Positions 26,986 through 35,959 are shown, counted from the stretch's first letter. The stretch: 58,564 bases of DNA from JAPSGM01 sp036556985 (GCA_036556985.1 DATBIK010000113.1:1-58564); one strand, 5' to 3'. A program made the numbers and translations. Notes: generated by a model not told the origin, from the letters alone.

Positions 26986-28893
26986 TCAGGGTTCAGCGGC
27001 GAAGACGATATCGTCGACGTAGACCGTCGTGTTCAGGCTGCTGACCTTCATGAACACCCGGGCGATCGTGGCGCCGGCCGGTGCCGTCAGCCCGGTGACG
27101 GAATACTCGTTCCACCCCGGCCCCGACGGCTTGTTCACCTTCGCCAGCGTCACCGTGGTCAGCGCGCGGTTCGCGGTCCGCCACTGGAGCTTGATGATGA
27201 CGCTGAACTTGTCGGTGCCGCCGACCCAGTTGGCCCATGCGTCGAACGAGTACTGCTGGCCGGAGGTGACGTCGACTCGCTGCTCGACGGTGTATCCGGC
27301 TCCATCGGTGGCCTCGTGCCGCCCCGAGAACGCTCCGCCGTTCACCTCCGCATTCGACGTGGTGAACCGCGGGTTCGTGGTCCAGCCGGCGGGCGCCGAC
27401 CCGAGCGGCCCGGCCTCGAAGTCGCCGTTCTCGAGCAGGTTGCCGCCCGGAGGAGGCGGTGGGGGCGGAGGTCCGCCGGCCTGGATCCTCACCTCGTAGA
27501 TCTTCCCGTCGTTCTCGTCCGGGTCGTTGTTGTTGTCCTCCCCGCGCTCCACGATCCAGGCGCTCAGGACGCCCGCGTCGTCCAAGGTGGAGGACGATGG
27601 CGCGAGCTCGAGCCCGCCGGGATTGTCGTGCGGGAAGGCGAGATTGGTGATGCTCACCGGCGTGCCGTCCGGCGTGGTCTCGAGGATGCCCTCGCCGTCC
27701 TTGCGGCTCAGGATCCACAGGTTGCCGGTGACCGGGTGGACGGCGATGCCCTCCGGGTCGTTGAGGCCGAGCGAGGCGGTGTCGAAATGGGTCAGCAGCT
27801 GGTCGTCGCCGGTGGCCACCACGCCGTCATTCCCGGCACCGATCACCCACACCTCCTTGTTCGAGCCGTCGGCGATGTACAGCGTGTTGTTCCCGAAGGC
27901 GATGCCCTCGGCGTCGCCCGATCCGAAGTTGGAGAGCAGCACGGTCCGCACCTGCTCGAAGTCTTCCCCGTCGCGGGAGTACACCCAGACCCGCGACGAG
28001 CTGCCGTCCTTGGAGAGATAGAGCTCATCGCGCACCGGGTCATACGCGGCGCCGACCGGCTCCTTGTTCGACGGCAGCGCGCTGGTGGTGTCCATGTTGC
28101 CGTCGGCCGCCCCGGTCACCGGGTCGGCCAGCCAGACGTTCGTGCCGTGGTAGGGGTAGTTGTTGATGTTGTCCTCGTCCACCTCGCCGTCGGAGACGAC
28201 GAGCTTCGCCAGCGGACCGACGTAGGCGATGCCGGAGGGATCGGGGCTGAACGGGTTCCACGCCGAGGTGTCGATCGTCTTCACCAGCTGGCCATCGTTC
28301 TCCGGCACGGCCGCGAGGGCGGCGGAGACCGCCGGCGCCGCCAGCGCCAGCTCGAGGACCGCGGGCCCGGTCGCGGAGCCGTCGTCCACGGCGTCGGCGA
28401 CCGATACGTACAGGCTCACCGCGTCGGTGGCATCGGTGGTGTCCGCCGTGGGGGCCACGGCCATCCCCGCCACGCCCCGCAGCTGCAGGTCGGCAACGCT
28501 TCGCCGGCTCACGATCGCCCCGCTGCGGTCGGTCTCGATGATCGCCCCCGAGGAGGTGTCAAGGGCGTACCGATGGCCAGACGCTGCGTCCCTGGCGGTG
28601 AGCCTGCCGACGCGCGGTGCCTCTGCCCGCGCTGCGTTGCCGAGGACGCGTCCCTGCGGCCCGACCAGCCGAGCGCCGCCCGTGGCGCGATCCACGACCA
28701 CGAGGGCGCGGGCGGCCGCATCCCAGGCAAGCGGTCCGGGCCGGACGACGCCGAGGTCATGCGCCTCGAGAACGTTCTCGACTGCGATGTACCCCCATCC
28801 AGCGGCACGGGACGGTTGCGTCGCGTTCGGGCCGACGGCGAGGATGCCCACGCCGAAGGCAGCGGTGACGAGCGCGGTCAGGAGACGGGACAC
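26986..28893 (-). CDS. Secreted beta-propeller protein with C-terminal carbohydrate-binding-like domain
   Basis: A 635-residue exported protein. The signal peptide is MSRLLTALVTAAFGVGILAVG with a likely cleavage near the following AxA-like region. Repeated propeller strands follow, for example GIAYVGPLAKLVVSDGEVDE, GAAYDPVRDELYLSKDGSSS, DAEGIAFGNNTLYIADGSNKE and DPEGIAVHPVTGNLWILSR. After a Pro/Gly linker near 492-502, a jelly-roll-like domain starts at NLLENGDFEAG and ends at TTVYVDDIVFA, which is the usual form of CBM4/9-like modules. The GTG start is preceded by GAGGGGGAG. The shared propeller pattern with the 11636 protein suggests two secreted glycan-associated proteins in one locus. Enzymatic activity is not evident. 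Confidence 0.82.
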   Translation of the reverse strand: MSRLLTALVTAAFGVGILAVGPNATQPSRAAGWGYIAVENVLEAHDLGVVRPGPLAWDAAARALVVVDRATGGARLVGPQGRVLGNAARAEAPRVGRLTARDAASGHRYALDTSSGAIIETDRSGAIVSRRSVADLQLRGVAGMAVAPTADTTDATDAVSLYVSVADAVDDGSATGPAVLELALAAPAVSAALAAVPENDGQLVKTIDTSAWNPFSPDPSGIAYVGPLAKLVVSDGEVDEDNINNYPYHGTNVWLADPVTGAADGNMDTTSALPSNKEPVGAAYDPVRDELYLSKDGSSSRVWVYSRDGEDFEQVRTVLLSNFGSGDAEGIAFGNNTLYIADGSNKEVWVIGAGNDGVVATGDDQLLTHFDTASLGLNDPEGIAVHPVTGNLWILSRKDGEGILETTPDGTPVSITNLAFPHDNPGGLELAPSSSTLDDAGVLSAWIVERGEDNNNDPDENDGKIYEVRIQAGGPPPPPPPPGGNLLENGDFEAGPLGSAPAGWTTNPRFTTSNAEVNGGAFSGRHEATDGAGYTVEQRVDVTSGQQYSFDAWANWVGGTDKFSVIIKLQWRTANRALTTVTLAKVNKPSGPGWNEYSVTGLTAPAGATIARVFMKVSSLNTTVYVDDIVFAAEP

Positions 28894-28959
28894 GGATACT
28901 CCCCCTCAGGTACCAGGGCACGTAGGACGATCGGAGCATCATAGCCGATGGGACATGGT

Positions 28960-29970
28960 TCACCCGCACGCCGGCCGATTGTGTTGCGAGCTGTCAACGA
29001 TCTTTGCCGGCGGCGGCCGGCGGCCGACCAGCCCCGGGAGGCGATGCTGGACGCGCTCGAGCGCGTCCCAGGCCAGCATCCGGGCGGCCTGCGCGGGCCA
29101 CTGCAGGAGAAGGTAACGCGCCCGCACGGCGAGCGGCATCGGCGTGCGATCCACCTCATACCCGTGGGCTCGCATCCGCCCGCCGAGCTGCTGCTGCATG
29201 AACGCCAGCTCGTGGCGAGGGATCCTCCCTCGGTAGTCGCCGATGTGGGCGGCGGTGATCAGCGGTCCCCCTTCGCTGCCAGCCACGAGCTTGGCCCGGT
29301 ACGTCGGCGCATCGGGCAGGTCGAGCATCGCCGGTTCGAACGGCTCCCCAACGAACGCACAGAGCCTCTGCGCGACGGGCTCGGGGTCGCGCACGAGGTC
29401 CTCGTAGCGGAGCACGAGGTAGCGATCCGGCCAGCGCCGCGCATTCCTGGTCGCAAGATCGATCGAGTACCGCCAGCGCGCCACCGCGGCACCGGCGCGC
29501 CCGCGACCGGACGGCCACATGCTCAGCGATCCCTCGTACCGATCCCGCGGATCGCGGACCATGTGAATCATGCGCACGCCGGGCAGCGAGGCGAAGATGC
29601 GCTCCGCGTAGCGCTCCACGAGGCCGCTCTGGTCGCCCCAGCGCGGTTTGCCGGCGCGCTCGGCGAAGTGCTCGTGCACGAGGGCGAACAGCCGGGCGTA
29701 CGTGCGCTCGCCGGCGCGCATCTCGTCTCGGAGGCGCGGCAGGTCCAGGCCCACGAACCGGGCGTGCTTGTAGCGGCCGAGCGCCGCCAGGCAGCGATCG
29801 AGGTTCCGGTCCACGCCGAGGTCGCCGTACTGACCGTAGAAGAACGTCCACAGGTTCGAGCCGACGATCGGGATCGCGATCCGGCTGTGCGAGCCGAGCA
29901 GCGCGGCGACCAGCGTCTTGCCGCATCGGTCCGGGCCCCCGATGTAGATCGGTCCCCCGGAGCTCACCAT
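28960..29970 (-). CDS. Sulfotransferase-like protein 8 (GKT-type P-loop)
   Basis: A 336-residue protein with GGPDRCGKT (11-19) in place of the common R-T/S-G-T/S loop. WGDQS (111-115) and VRDPRDRYEGS (138-148) follow, then YLVLRYEDLVRDPEPVAQRLCAFVGEPFEPAML. Apart from the loop it closely matches the protein at 22392, including the FFYGQYGDL segment and the long C-terminal tail ending in a basic region. It overlaps the upstream kinase fusion by 7 bp (29964-29970), so it is translationally coupled to it. It is the last gene of the large minus-strand operon that starts with the sugar transferase at 37890. Confidence 0.83.
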   Translation of the reverse strand: MVSSGGPIYIGGPDRCGKTLVAALLGSHSRIAIPIVGSNLWTFFYGQYGDLGVDRNLDRCLAALGRYKHARFVGLDLPRLRDEMRAGERTYARLFALVHEHFAERAGKPRWGDQSGLVERYAERIFASLPGVRMIHMVRDPRDRYEGSLSMWPSGRGRAGAAVARWRYSIDLATRNARRWPDRYLVLRYEDLVRDPEPVAQRLCAFVGEPFEPAMLDLPDAPTYRAKLVAGSEGGPLITAAHIGDYRGRIPRHELAFMQQQLGGRMRAHGYEVDRTPMPLAVRARYLLLQWPAQAARMLAWDALERVQHRLPGLVGRRPPPAKIVDSSQHNRPACG

Positions 29971-31730
29971 CGGTGCACCACGGCGTTGAGGGGATGCCTG
30001 CCCGCCAGCAGATCCTCGGCGAGGACGATCCGATGGCGAGCCTCCGCGTTCCAGCGGGCTGCCGCGTCCCCCTCCGCGCGCGTCCACGCCACGACCGCCC
30101 GACCGAGGGCGAGGAACGCAAGCACCTCCGGGATGCGTTGGAGCTCGTCGCCCGACGCGCCGCTCGCATCGCGGTAAGCGTCCAGCATGCGGCGCGCGGC
30201 GGGCACGTCGAAGCCCCGGCGGCGTTGTGCGTACCACGGCAGGCCGGTGGCCAGATCCACGATGCGCCAGTCCAGCCGTGCCAGCTCGAAGTCGACGAGC
30301 ACCGGGACGCTGCCCCGGCGGACGAGAAGGTTGTACGGCCCGTAGTCCCCGTGCACGACGGTGAGTGGCAGCTCGCTCCGGTCCAGGGTCTCCCACAGCT
30401 GCCACAGGGCGGCATCGGCCCAGGCGCGGACGCGACGGGGAGCCGGAGCACTGGCGAGGCGGGACGTGTACCAGGTGACGTCTCGCACGCGAGGGCCCCC
30501 GCGCTTCCGGAACCCCAGGCTCGGCGAGGCCGGCACCTCGGCGCGTCCCAGGACGCGGTGCAGCTCGGCAAGCAGCCGGCCGGCGACGACTTCGAGCTGC
30601 CTGCGGTCTCCTGGCATCATCGCCAGCTCGTGGGGGTGCCGGTGGCCGTGGACCGCGTCGTACACGGCGTAGCAAGCGCCGTCGATCCCGACGAGGGTCT
30701 CGCCGCCGCTCGCGCGGCGGAGGCGCGGTGCGCTGAAGGCCTCAGCCGCAAGCTTCTCGAGAACCAGGTGCTCGATGGCCGCCGTGGACGGGTCGATGCC
30801 GTCCTTGTAGCGCTTCACCACGACCTCACCACCGGAGGTCGGAACTCTTGCCGTTGCCCCGCGAGCTCCCGGCGCCGAGAGCGTCCTCGGTCGCCCGGTG
30901 ACGGTCAACTCGTACCGCTCCAGCACCTTGGCGAGCTGGGCGTCGGGGATCGCACCGGAGCGCCGGGCGGCGCGGCGCGCGAGCAGCCGATCGGGCCGGG
31001 GGACGATCGGACCGCGCGGGCAGAATCGCGTGTCGCCGGCCTCCTTGCCAACGGCGGTCGACAACCGGGCGGTGGCGTTCGCCGCGTTCGTGATGGTACG
31101 TCGCAGCGACCGCTGATTCCGCAGCCGTACCACCACCGCTTCGCTCCGCGAGTCCAGCATCGCCCCCACCGCCGTCTCCGCAACACCGCGCGCGTTGGCC
31201 ACGAAGGCTGCCACGTCCTCGCCCGATCGGCCCTCGAGCCGTTTGGGCAAACCGCGCGCCAACGCCCGTGCGTGCTCCTCGCCGGGATCCGCTTCGACGT
31301 AGATGAGCTCATCCGGCAGCGGCACCAGTGCCACGTACCGCCGGACCGCCTCGAGCGGGGGGACGTGATACCAGCCGAACAGGTTCACGCTGCGGTGGAT
31401 GAGGCCCTCGTCCACGATCACGACGTGCTGGCGCGGCACCAGACGGCGCGCGAAGTCGATGCGGGCACCAACCCCCAGCACCAGGCCCAGGATCAGCCGG
31501 CGGTGCCACCATGGGATCGGCGCCTGCAGCACCGCGCGCCCCGCCGCCCATGCCAGGCGCGGGTGTGTCACCGCGAACCGTGCGTTCCACAGCCAGGTCC
31601 GCGGCCGGTTGAAGCGCGCGACTTCGTGCAGGTGGCTGGCAGACACGCCGCGCGCGCGCAGCGCCTCGGGGAGGCCGTCGGCCACCGCCGACTTTCCCGC
31701 GCCGACGGGCCCAGCCAGCTCGACGATCAT
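29964..31730 (-). CDS. P-loop kinase domain fused to APH/choline-kinase-like domain
   Basis: A 588-residue two-domain protein. Residues 1-215 form a nucleoside/thymidylate-kinase-like P-loop domain with Walker A GPVGAGKS (7-14) and VVIVDEGLIHRSV as the Walker B-like strand. Residues 260-588 look like an aminoglycoside phosphotransferase/choline kinase fold. It has an N-lobe lysine candidate in VVVKRYKDG, the catalytic loop HGDYGPYN (460-467) with D462 as the base, and the metal-binding D480 in VLVDFELARLDW. Both halves keep active-site residues. Substrates are unknown, and the position between a sulfotransferase and a second kinase fusion suggests phosphorylation of a sugar, lipid carrier or polymer terminus. 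The start shares a TGATG with the upstream gene. Confidence 0.82.
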   Translation of the reverse strand: MIVELAGPVGAGKSAVADGLPEALRARGVSASHLHEVARFNRPRTWLWNARFAVTHPRLAWAAGRAVLQAPIPWWHRRLILGLVLGVGARIDFARRLVPRQHVVIVDEGLIHRSVNLFGWYHVPPLEAVRRYVALVPLPDELIYVEADPGEEHARALARGLPKRLEGRSGEDVAAFVANARGVAETAVGAMLDSRSEAVVVRLRNQRSLRRTITNAANATARLSTAVGKEAGDTRFCPRGPIVPRPDRLLARRAARRSGAIPDAQLAKVLERYELTVTGRPRTLSAPGARGATARVPTSGGEVVVKRYKDGIDPSTAAIEHLVLEKLAAEAFSAPRLRRASGGETLVGIDGACYAVYDAVHGHRHPHELAMMPGDRRQLEVVAGRLLAELHRVLGRAEVPASPSLGFRKRGGPRVRDVTWYTSRLASAPAPRRVRAWADAALWQLWETLDRSELPLTVVHGDYGPYNLLVRRGSVPVLVDFELARLDWRIVDLATGLPWYAQRRRGFDVPAARRMLDAYRDASGASGDELQRIPEVLAFLALGRAVVAWTRAEGDAAARWNAEARHRIVLAEDLLAGRHPLNAVVHRW

Positions 31731-33304
31731 CAGAGCCGCCGCCAGATCTCTTCCTCGACCGCGCGCACCACCTCGTCGAGCGGTTGCGTGGCGTCGATGG
31801 CCACCACGCCGTCGCCGGCGGCCTGCTCCGCGGCGTCGAGGACGGCGCGCGCCTTCCCCTCGATCTTCTCGGGTCGGGCGCTTGGCTTACGGGCCAGGGC
31901 GACGTCGGGCGGGATGACCAGGAGCACGACAAGGTCCGGCGCGCCGATGCCGGCATACAGGCGCTCTTCGCGGCGGCGGAGGGCTCCGAGCACGCCCCGC
32001 TCGGTCGCCGGCCCGAGCTCGGCGATGCGAGGCCCGTCGACCGGCCGCTCCTGGAGTCGTACCCACTCCAGCGGGAATCGGTCGAAGAGCACGAGCGTGC
32101 CGTTCGCCGCGAGGCGCCGTCCCTCGCGGGCACGATCGGCGCGATCGCGCGCCTCGGCCAGGTAGCGGAGGGCGGTGACGAGGTTCGCCACTCTCGACAG
32201 CGCGCCCGAGCCGGGAACGGGGACTCGCTGCCATCGGCCGGCGGCCCGGCGCGCCGCGCGGCTCAGCGCCTGGGCTGCGGCCGTGCGCGGCGCCGGCCGT
32301 GCTGTGCCGAGGTAGGCGACTCGCAGGCTCAGCCGCCAGCCGATCCACTTCACCACCTCATCGATCACGGTCGACTTGCCGGCGCCGTCGGCGCCGATGA
32401 GCGCGACGGTGAGTCCGCCGGCCGCCGACGACTTCCGTCGGAGATCGGCCTTGCTGCGCGGGCGGAGGATCCATCGCAACCCGGGGGCACGCTGCAGGCG
32501 GGCCGCGGCCGACATCGCCAGCGCGGTGCGCCATCGCAGGCGCTCGAACGGCCGCAGCTGGCGGCGTGCCACACCCCGCAGGCGGAGGAGCGCGCGTGCG
32601 TCGCGCGGGTTCGTGCTGATCACGTCGAGGAAGTCGGTGAACATTTCGGGCGCCACCGCCGGGAGCAGCCGCTGAGCCGCGGCTCGCAGCTCGCCTGGCG
32701 AGACGCGCCGCGCGAGGTCGGCCACCTCCGCCCTGAGGCTCGGTGGCAGGCCACCCCGTCGCCCCAGCCGCAGCATGTCCTTGGCAGCGTCGGTGCGGCG
32801 ATACTTCAGGAGCGCCCGGACGATGAGAATCGTGAGCTCGGCCGCCGGAGCCGGCACGTTGATGCCGTGGCGGGTGATGACGTCGTCGAGCAGCGCGCCC
32901 TCGATCGGCAGGACGTGGTTCTTCACGTGGTCCTCGCCGAGGACGAGCCGGTAGTACACGTGGAGGTGCACGAGGCGGCCGCTGGCGGCATCGTGCCCGA
33001 GCCAGTCCTCGACGCCGACGAAGCGGCGGCTGGGATGCGACACGAACGGCTTGAACCCCGCCCCGCGGACGACCGCCGTGAACGGGGCGGCGTGGGCCCG
33101 GTCCACGAGGAGGTCGAGATCGGTTCTGCCGGCGAGCGCCAGCGGCAGTCCGGTCGTGCTCTTCCAGTGGCAATAGCGGACGCCGCCCTCGTTGAGGGCG
33201 GAGAACACCCGTCGGACGAGTCCCAGCGTGCCGTCCGGGAATCCGCGTTCGTCATCGCCGCTGCTCGCGCGGGGGCCGACGCTTCGCTCCCCGGCCTGGG
33301 TCAC
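31730..33304 (-). CDS. Nucleotidyltransferase-like domain fused to thymidylate-kinase-like domain
   Basis: A 524-residue protein. The N-terminal part (about 30-200) has YCHWKSTTGLPLALAGRTDLDLLVD, a form seen in uncharacterised nucleotidyltransferase-like proteins where D-x-D binds metal. The middle is helical. The C-terminal domain starts at LTVALIGADGAGKST with Walker A at 304-311, and continues with GTLVLFDRFPLEW (DR motif) and DLVVLLVIPPDVALARKPSARPEKIEGK, the lid/LID-like basic region of TMK-type kinases. The GTG start overlaps the flippase stop (GTGA, 33301-33304). A true thymidylate kinase is about 210 residues and housekeeping, so this protein probably acts on another phosphate acceptor. 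Substrates are unknown. Confidence 0.8.
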   Translation of the reverse strand: MTQAGERSVGPRASSGDDERGFPDGTLGLVRRVFSALNEGGVRYCHWKSTTGLPLALAGRTDLDLLVDRAHAAPFTAVVRGAGFKPFVSHPSRRFVGVEDWLGHDAASGRLVHLHVYYRLVLGEDHVKNHVLPIEGALLDDVITRHGINVPAPAAELTILIVRALLKYRRTDAAKDMLRLGRRGGLPPSLRAEVADLARRVSPGELRAAAQRLLPAVAPEMFTDFLDVISTNPRDARALLRLRGVARRQLRPFERLRWRTALAMSAAARLQRAPGLRWILRPRSKADLRRKSSAAGGLTVALIGADGAGKSTVIDEVVKWIGWRLSLRVAYLGTARPAPRTAAAQALSRAARRAAGRWQRVPVPGSGALSRVANLVTALRYLAEARDRADRAREGRRLAANGTLVLFDRFPLEWVRLQERPVDGPRIAELGPATERGVLGALRRREERLYAGIGAPDLVVLLVIPPDVALARKPSARPEKIEGKARAVLDAAEQAAGDGVVAIDATQPLDEVVRAVEEEIWRRL

Positions 33305-34845
33305 GTCGGCTCTCCCGGCACGCCGGCGACCTGCTGCCCCGACCCACGACGCCGCGTGAGCTTGCGAGCGGCACGGGACACGATCGCGCGGTCGTCGTCG
33401 CTGAGCCCGAGAGCCCACAGGGACACGGCATAGGTCGCGCCAAGCGCCAGCGCTCCGACGGCGCTGCGGAGGACGAGATCGGCGCCGTCCCCGACGGCCA
33501 CGAACACGAACCATCCTGCGCCGGCAGCAGCCGCGCCGGCGAGGATCGGCTTCAGCCAGGTCCGGTCATACGGGCCCACATGGACGAGCCACTGCACCTG
33601 CGCGACCCGGAGGAGGTTGACAACTGTGCGGGCCCCGAGGGACGCGATGGCTGCCCCGGTCACGCCGAGCGGCGGGATGAGGAGCAGGTTGAGGGCGATT
33701 GCAAGACCCACGGATAGCGTGGAGTTCACGAGCTTCACACGGGTATGGCCGGTCATGTCCAGGATGGCGCCCGACGTCCCCGTGGCCGAGGTCATGAGCG
33801 AAGCGAACGCAAGTATCGCGAGGGCCGTGGCTCCATCCAGGAACTCTGGACCGAAGATGCTCAGCAGGGCCTGCGGGAAGAGGACGGCGACGAGAAAGAA
33901 CGGCAGGTTCAGCGTGAACGTCCACTTAGAGGTCGTCTGGTACAGCGCGTGGAGCCGCGACCGATCCGGCCCGTCCTGCAGTTCGGCGAAGATCGGCATC
34001 GAGGCGGACACGATCGCGGAGTGGAACAGCGTCCCCAGCAGCATGATCTGGTTCGCCACCGCGAAGATGCCCGCCGAGGCCACCGATGCCATGGCGCCGA
34101 GGAGCAGCGTCTGAAGGTTGCCGCCGAAGGTGCCGACCAGGTTCGAGAAGTACACGGGCAGGGAGAACCCGAGCATCGCCCGCGGCTCGCCGTGCCGTTC
34201 GGCGGTCAACCCCGTCAGCGACACCTGGCGGTGGACGAACCACGCAAGCAGAAGCGTGGCGGCGAACGTCGCGAGGGTCATGGCCAGCACGGCGAGCTCC
34301 GCCGTCATGCCGACGGCCGCGAAACCGACGAGGATGGCGAGACGCACGATGGGCTGCGCAAACTGCTCGGCGAGCACGGCCCAGCCGATGCGCTGCGCCC
34401 CCTGGAGCGTGGCGGCCAGCACGGTGTTGGCAACCATCGCCGGCACGAGCAGCGCGGCGATGCGGAAGAGCGGCTCCAGACGGGGATCCCCGACGAGGTC
34501 GCGGGCGAGGGGCCCGGCCAGCGCCAGGAGGATCGACGCGGCGAGGACGCTGACCAGCATCGGCAGCCCGACTCCCACCCGCAGCGTGGCCAGCAGCCCG
34601 CGGCGGTCGGCACGCCTGCGGTACACGGCCACGAAGCGAACGATGGCCGAGTCGAGCCCGATGACGGAGAACGCCGCCCCGAGCGTCGCAATCGTGATGG
34701 TGATGCTGTACAGGCCGTACGAGTCCGCCTTCAGCAGCCGGGCCAGCAGGACGGCCAGGCCGAAGCGCATGCCCCAGACGAAGAGGCGGCCAGCGAAGAC
34801 CGCCCCGCCGCCCTTGGCGGCGAGCACGGCGTGGCGGTCGGCCAT
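33301..34845 (-). CDS. Polysaccharide flippase (Wzx/MATE-like, PST family)
   Basis: A 514-residue membrane protein with about 14 hydrophobic segments. The start MADRHAVLAAKGGGAVFAGRLFVWG and the segment RLLKADSYGLYSITITIATL are typical of polysaccharide transporters that move undecaprenyl-linked repeat units across the membrane. ATG at 34845 lies 1 bp after the stop of the Wzz-like gene. The frame stays open further upstream, but that part overlaps the Wzz coding region and is Arg-rich. It works with the sugar transferase at 37132 and the polymerase at 20067. No ABC-type polysaccharide exporter is present, so this is the Wzx/Wzy route. Confidence 0.92.
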   Translation of the reverse strand: MADRHAVLAAKGGGAVFAGRLFVWGMRFGLAVLLARLLKADSYGLYSITITIATLGAAFSVIGLDSAIVRFVAVYRRRADRRGLLATLRVGVGLPMLVSVLAASILLALAGPLARDLVGDPRLEPLFRIAALLVPAMVANTVLAATLQGAQRIGWAVLAEQFAQPIVRLAILVGFAAVGMTAELAVLAMTLATFAATLLLAWFVHRQVSLTGLTAERHGEPRAMLGFSLPVYFSNLVGTFGGNLQTLLLGAMASVASAGIFAVANQIMLLGTLFHSAIVSASMPIFAELQDGPDRSRLHALYQTTSKWTFTLNLPFFLVAVLFPQALLSIFGPEFLDGATALAILAFASLMTSATGTSGAILDMTGHTRVKLVNSTLSVGLAIALNLLLIPPLGVTGAAIASLGARTVVNLLRVAQVQWLVHVGPYDRTWLKPILAGAAAAGAGWFVFVAVGDGADLVLRSAVGALALGATYAVSLWALGLSDDDRAIVSRAARKLTRRRGSGQQVAGVPGEPT

Positions 34846-34846
34846 C

Positions 34847-35959
34847 CTAGGTCCCAGCTTGGACCGACAGCGCCGAGAACGCCTCCGTGCGGCCGATGGG
34901 CCCTTCCTTCGCTGCGCGCAGCGCGCTCTGGGCATGCTGCATCACGTCCGTGGCTCCCTCGCGATACTCGACCACGCCGGCAGCCGGGTTGGCGTGCGCA
35001 GGCGCCCCGGTGGCGGTCGTGCCGAAGGCGGGCGCCGCCACGCGGCCGCGGAGCCCTTCGACCATCGCGACCGCCTGCTCCTCGTTCGTGTCGGGCAGGA
35101 CGATGCCGAAGACCGTGCCGTACAGCCGGGCGACCACGTCCTCGGGCCGCACGTGGCTGTCGAGGAGGGTCGCGATGCGCCGCATGGCCTCCGTGCGCTG
35201 CCGCGGCAGCAGGTCGTCGAGCGCTCCCTCGTGATTGACGTCGACCAGCGCGACCGCCGTCGACTGCCGGCTCCGCTGGCTGCGGTTCATCTCCTGGGCC
35301 AGGCGATAGGCGAAGTAGGAGTCGTTGAAGGCCCACGTCTCGGGGTCGACGATGTCCCGCAGGCCGGCGCGGGCCTGCGGCTGGAGGAGGTACGCAACGA
35401 TTGCGAGGCCGATTCCGAGGAGGAGCCCGGCCGTGATGCCGAGCACCATGTTCAGCGGGACGTTCGGCGAGACCGGCCGGCTGGGGACCGGCGCGATGTC
35501 GAGGACGGTCACCGCGAAGATGCCGTAGTTCGCATCGACGTACTCGACGAGCTGCTCCGAGGCAGCGTTGGCATACGCCGCCGACAGGTCCGGGTCCGGC
35601 GATGTGGCTTCGACCTCGATCAGCGTGGTCCCCGTCAGGAGCCGGCTCTCGAGCTCGACCTGGCCGCGCTGCTCCGCGCTGAGCTGAAGGCTCTCGGCCG
35701 CCGCCTGCTGGACCGTCCGACTCGCGCCGATCTGCGCATAGGTGTCGCTGATCTCCGACTGGCGGGAGATGACCGACAGCGCCGACAGGGCGTCATCCTG
35801 GACGCTCAGCGACGGAGCCACGACGAGCGTGGACGTTGCGCTGTACAGCGGTTGCTGGACGATGGTGAAGCCGAACGTCGCGCCGACGGTCAAGAGGAAG
35901 ATGAAGAGGACGACCCACCAGCGACTGGCGATGACGAGAAAGAGAGATCTGAGCTCCAA
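34847..35959 (-). CDS. Wzz-like chain-length protein fused to a degenerate GGDEF domain
   Basis: A 370-residue protein. Membrane segments at about 15-35 and 168-192 flank an extracytoplasmic region, with the Pro-rich PSRPVSPNVPLN before the second one, as in Wzz/GumC proteins. There is no bacterial tyrosine kinase (Walker A/A'/B) after it. The cytoplasmic part (about 230-357) has the outline of a GGDEF domain instead, with TAVALVDVN, EAMRRIATLLDSHVRPEDVVARLYGTVFGIVLPDTNEEQA and AQSALRAAKEGPIGRT. The active-site GGDEF is replaced by YGTVF (280-284), so cyclase activity is unlikely. It may sense c-di-GMP or GTP, or act only as a scaffold. It should set polymer length with the Wzy-like protein. 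Confidence 0.85.
   Translation of the reverse strand: MELRSLFLVIASRWWVVLFIFLLTVGATFGFTIVQQPLYSATSTLVVAPSLSVQDDALSALSVISRQSEISDTYAQIGASRTVQQAAAESLQLSAEQRGQVELESRLLTGTTLIEVEATSPDPDLSAAYANAASEQLVEYVDANYGIFAVTVLDIAPVPSRPVSPNVPLNMVLGITAGLLLGIGLAIVAYLLQPQARAGLRDIVDPETWAFNDSYFAYRLAQEMNRSQRSRQSTAVALVDVNHEGALDDLLPRQRTEAMRRIATLLDSHVRPEDVVARLYGTVFGIVLPDTNEEQAVAMVEGLRGRVAAPAFGTTATGAPAHANPAAGVVEYREGATDVMQHAQSALRAAKEGPIGRTEAFSALSVQAGT

Noticed and set aside
29964..31730. The N-terminal P-loop domain as an APS kinase that would supply PAPS to the sulfotransferases
   Set aside because: It has a generic GPVGAGKS Walker A but lacks recognisable CysC motifs. It looks more like a nucleoside or thymidylate kinase fold.
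31730..33304. A housekeeping thymidylate kinase
   Set aside because: The kinase-like domain is fused to a nucleotidyltransferase-like domain and sits in a polysaccharide operon. Length and context do not fit Tmk.
34847..35959. An active diguanylate cyclase
   Set aside because: The GGDEF signature is replaced by YGTVF and the metal-binding acidic residues are not in place.
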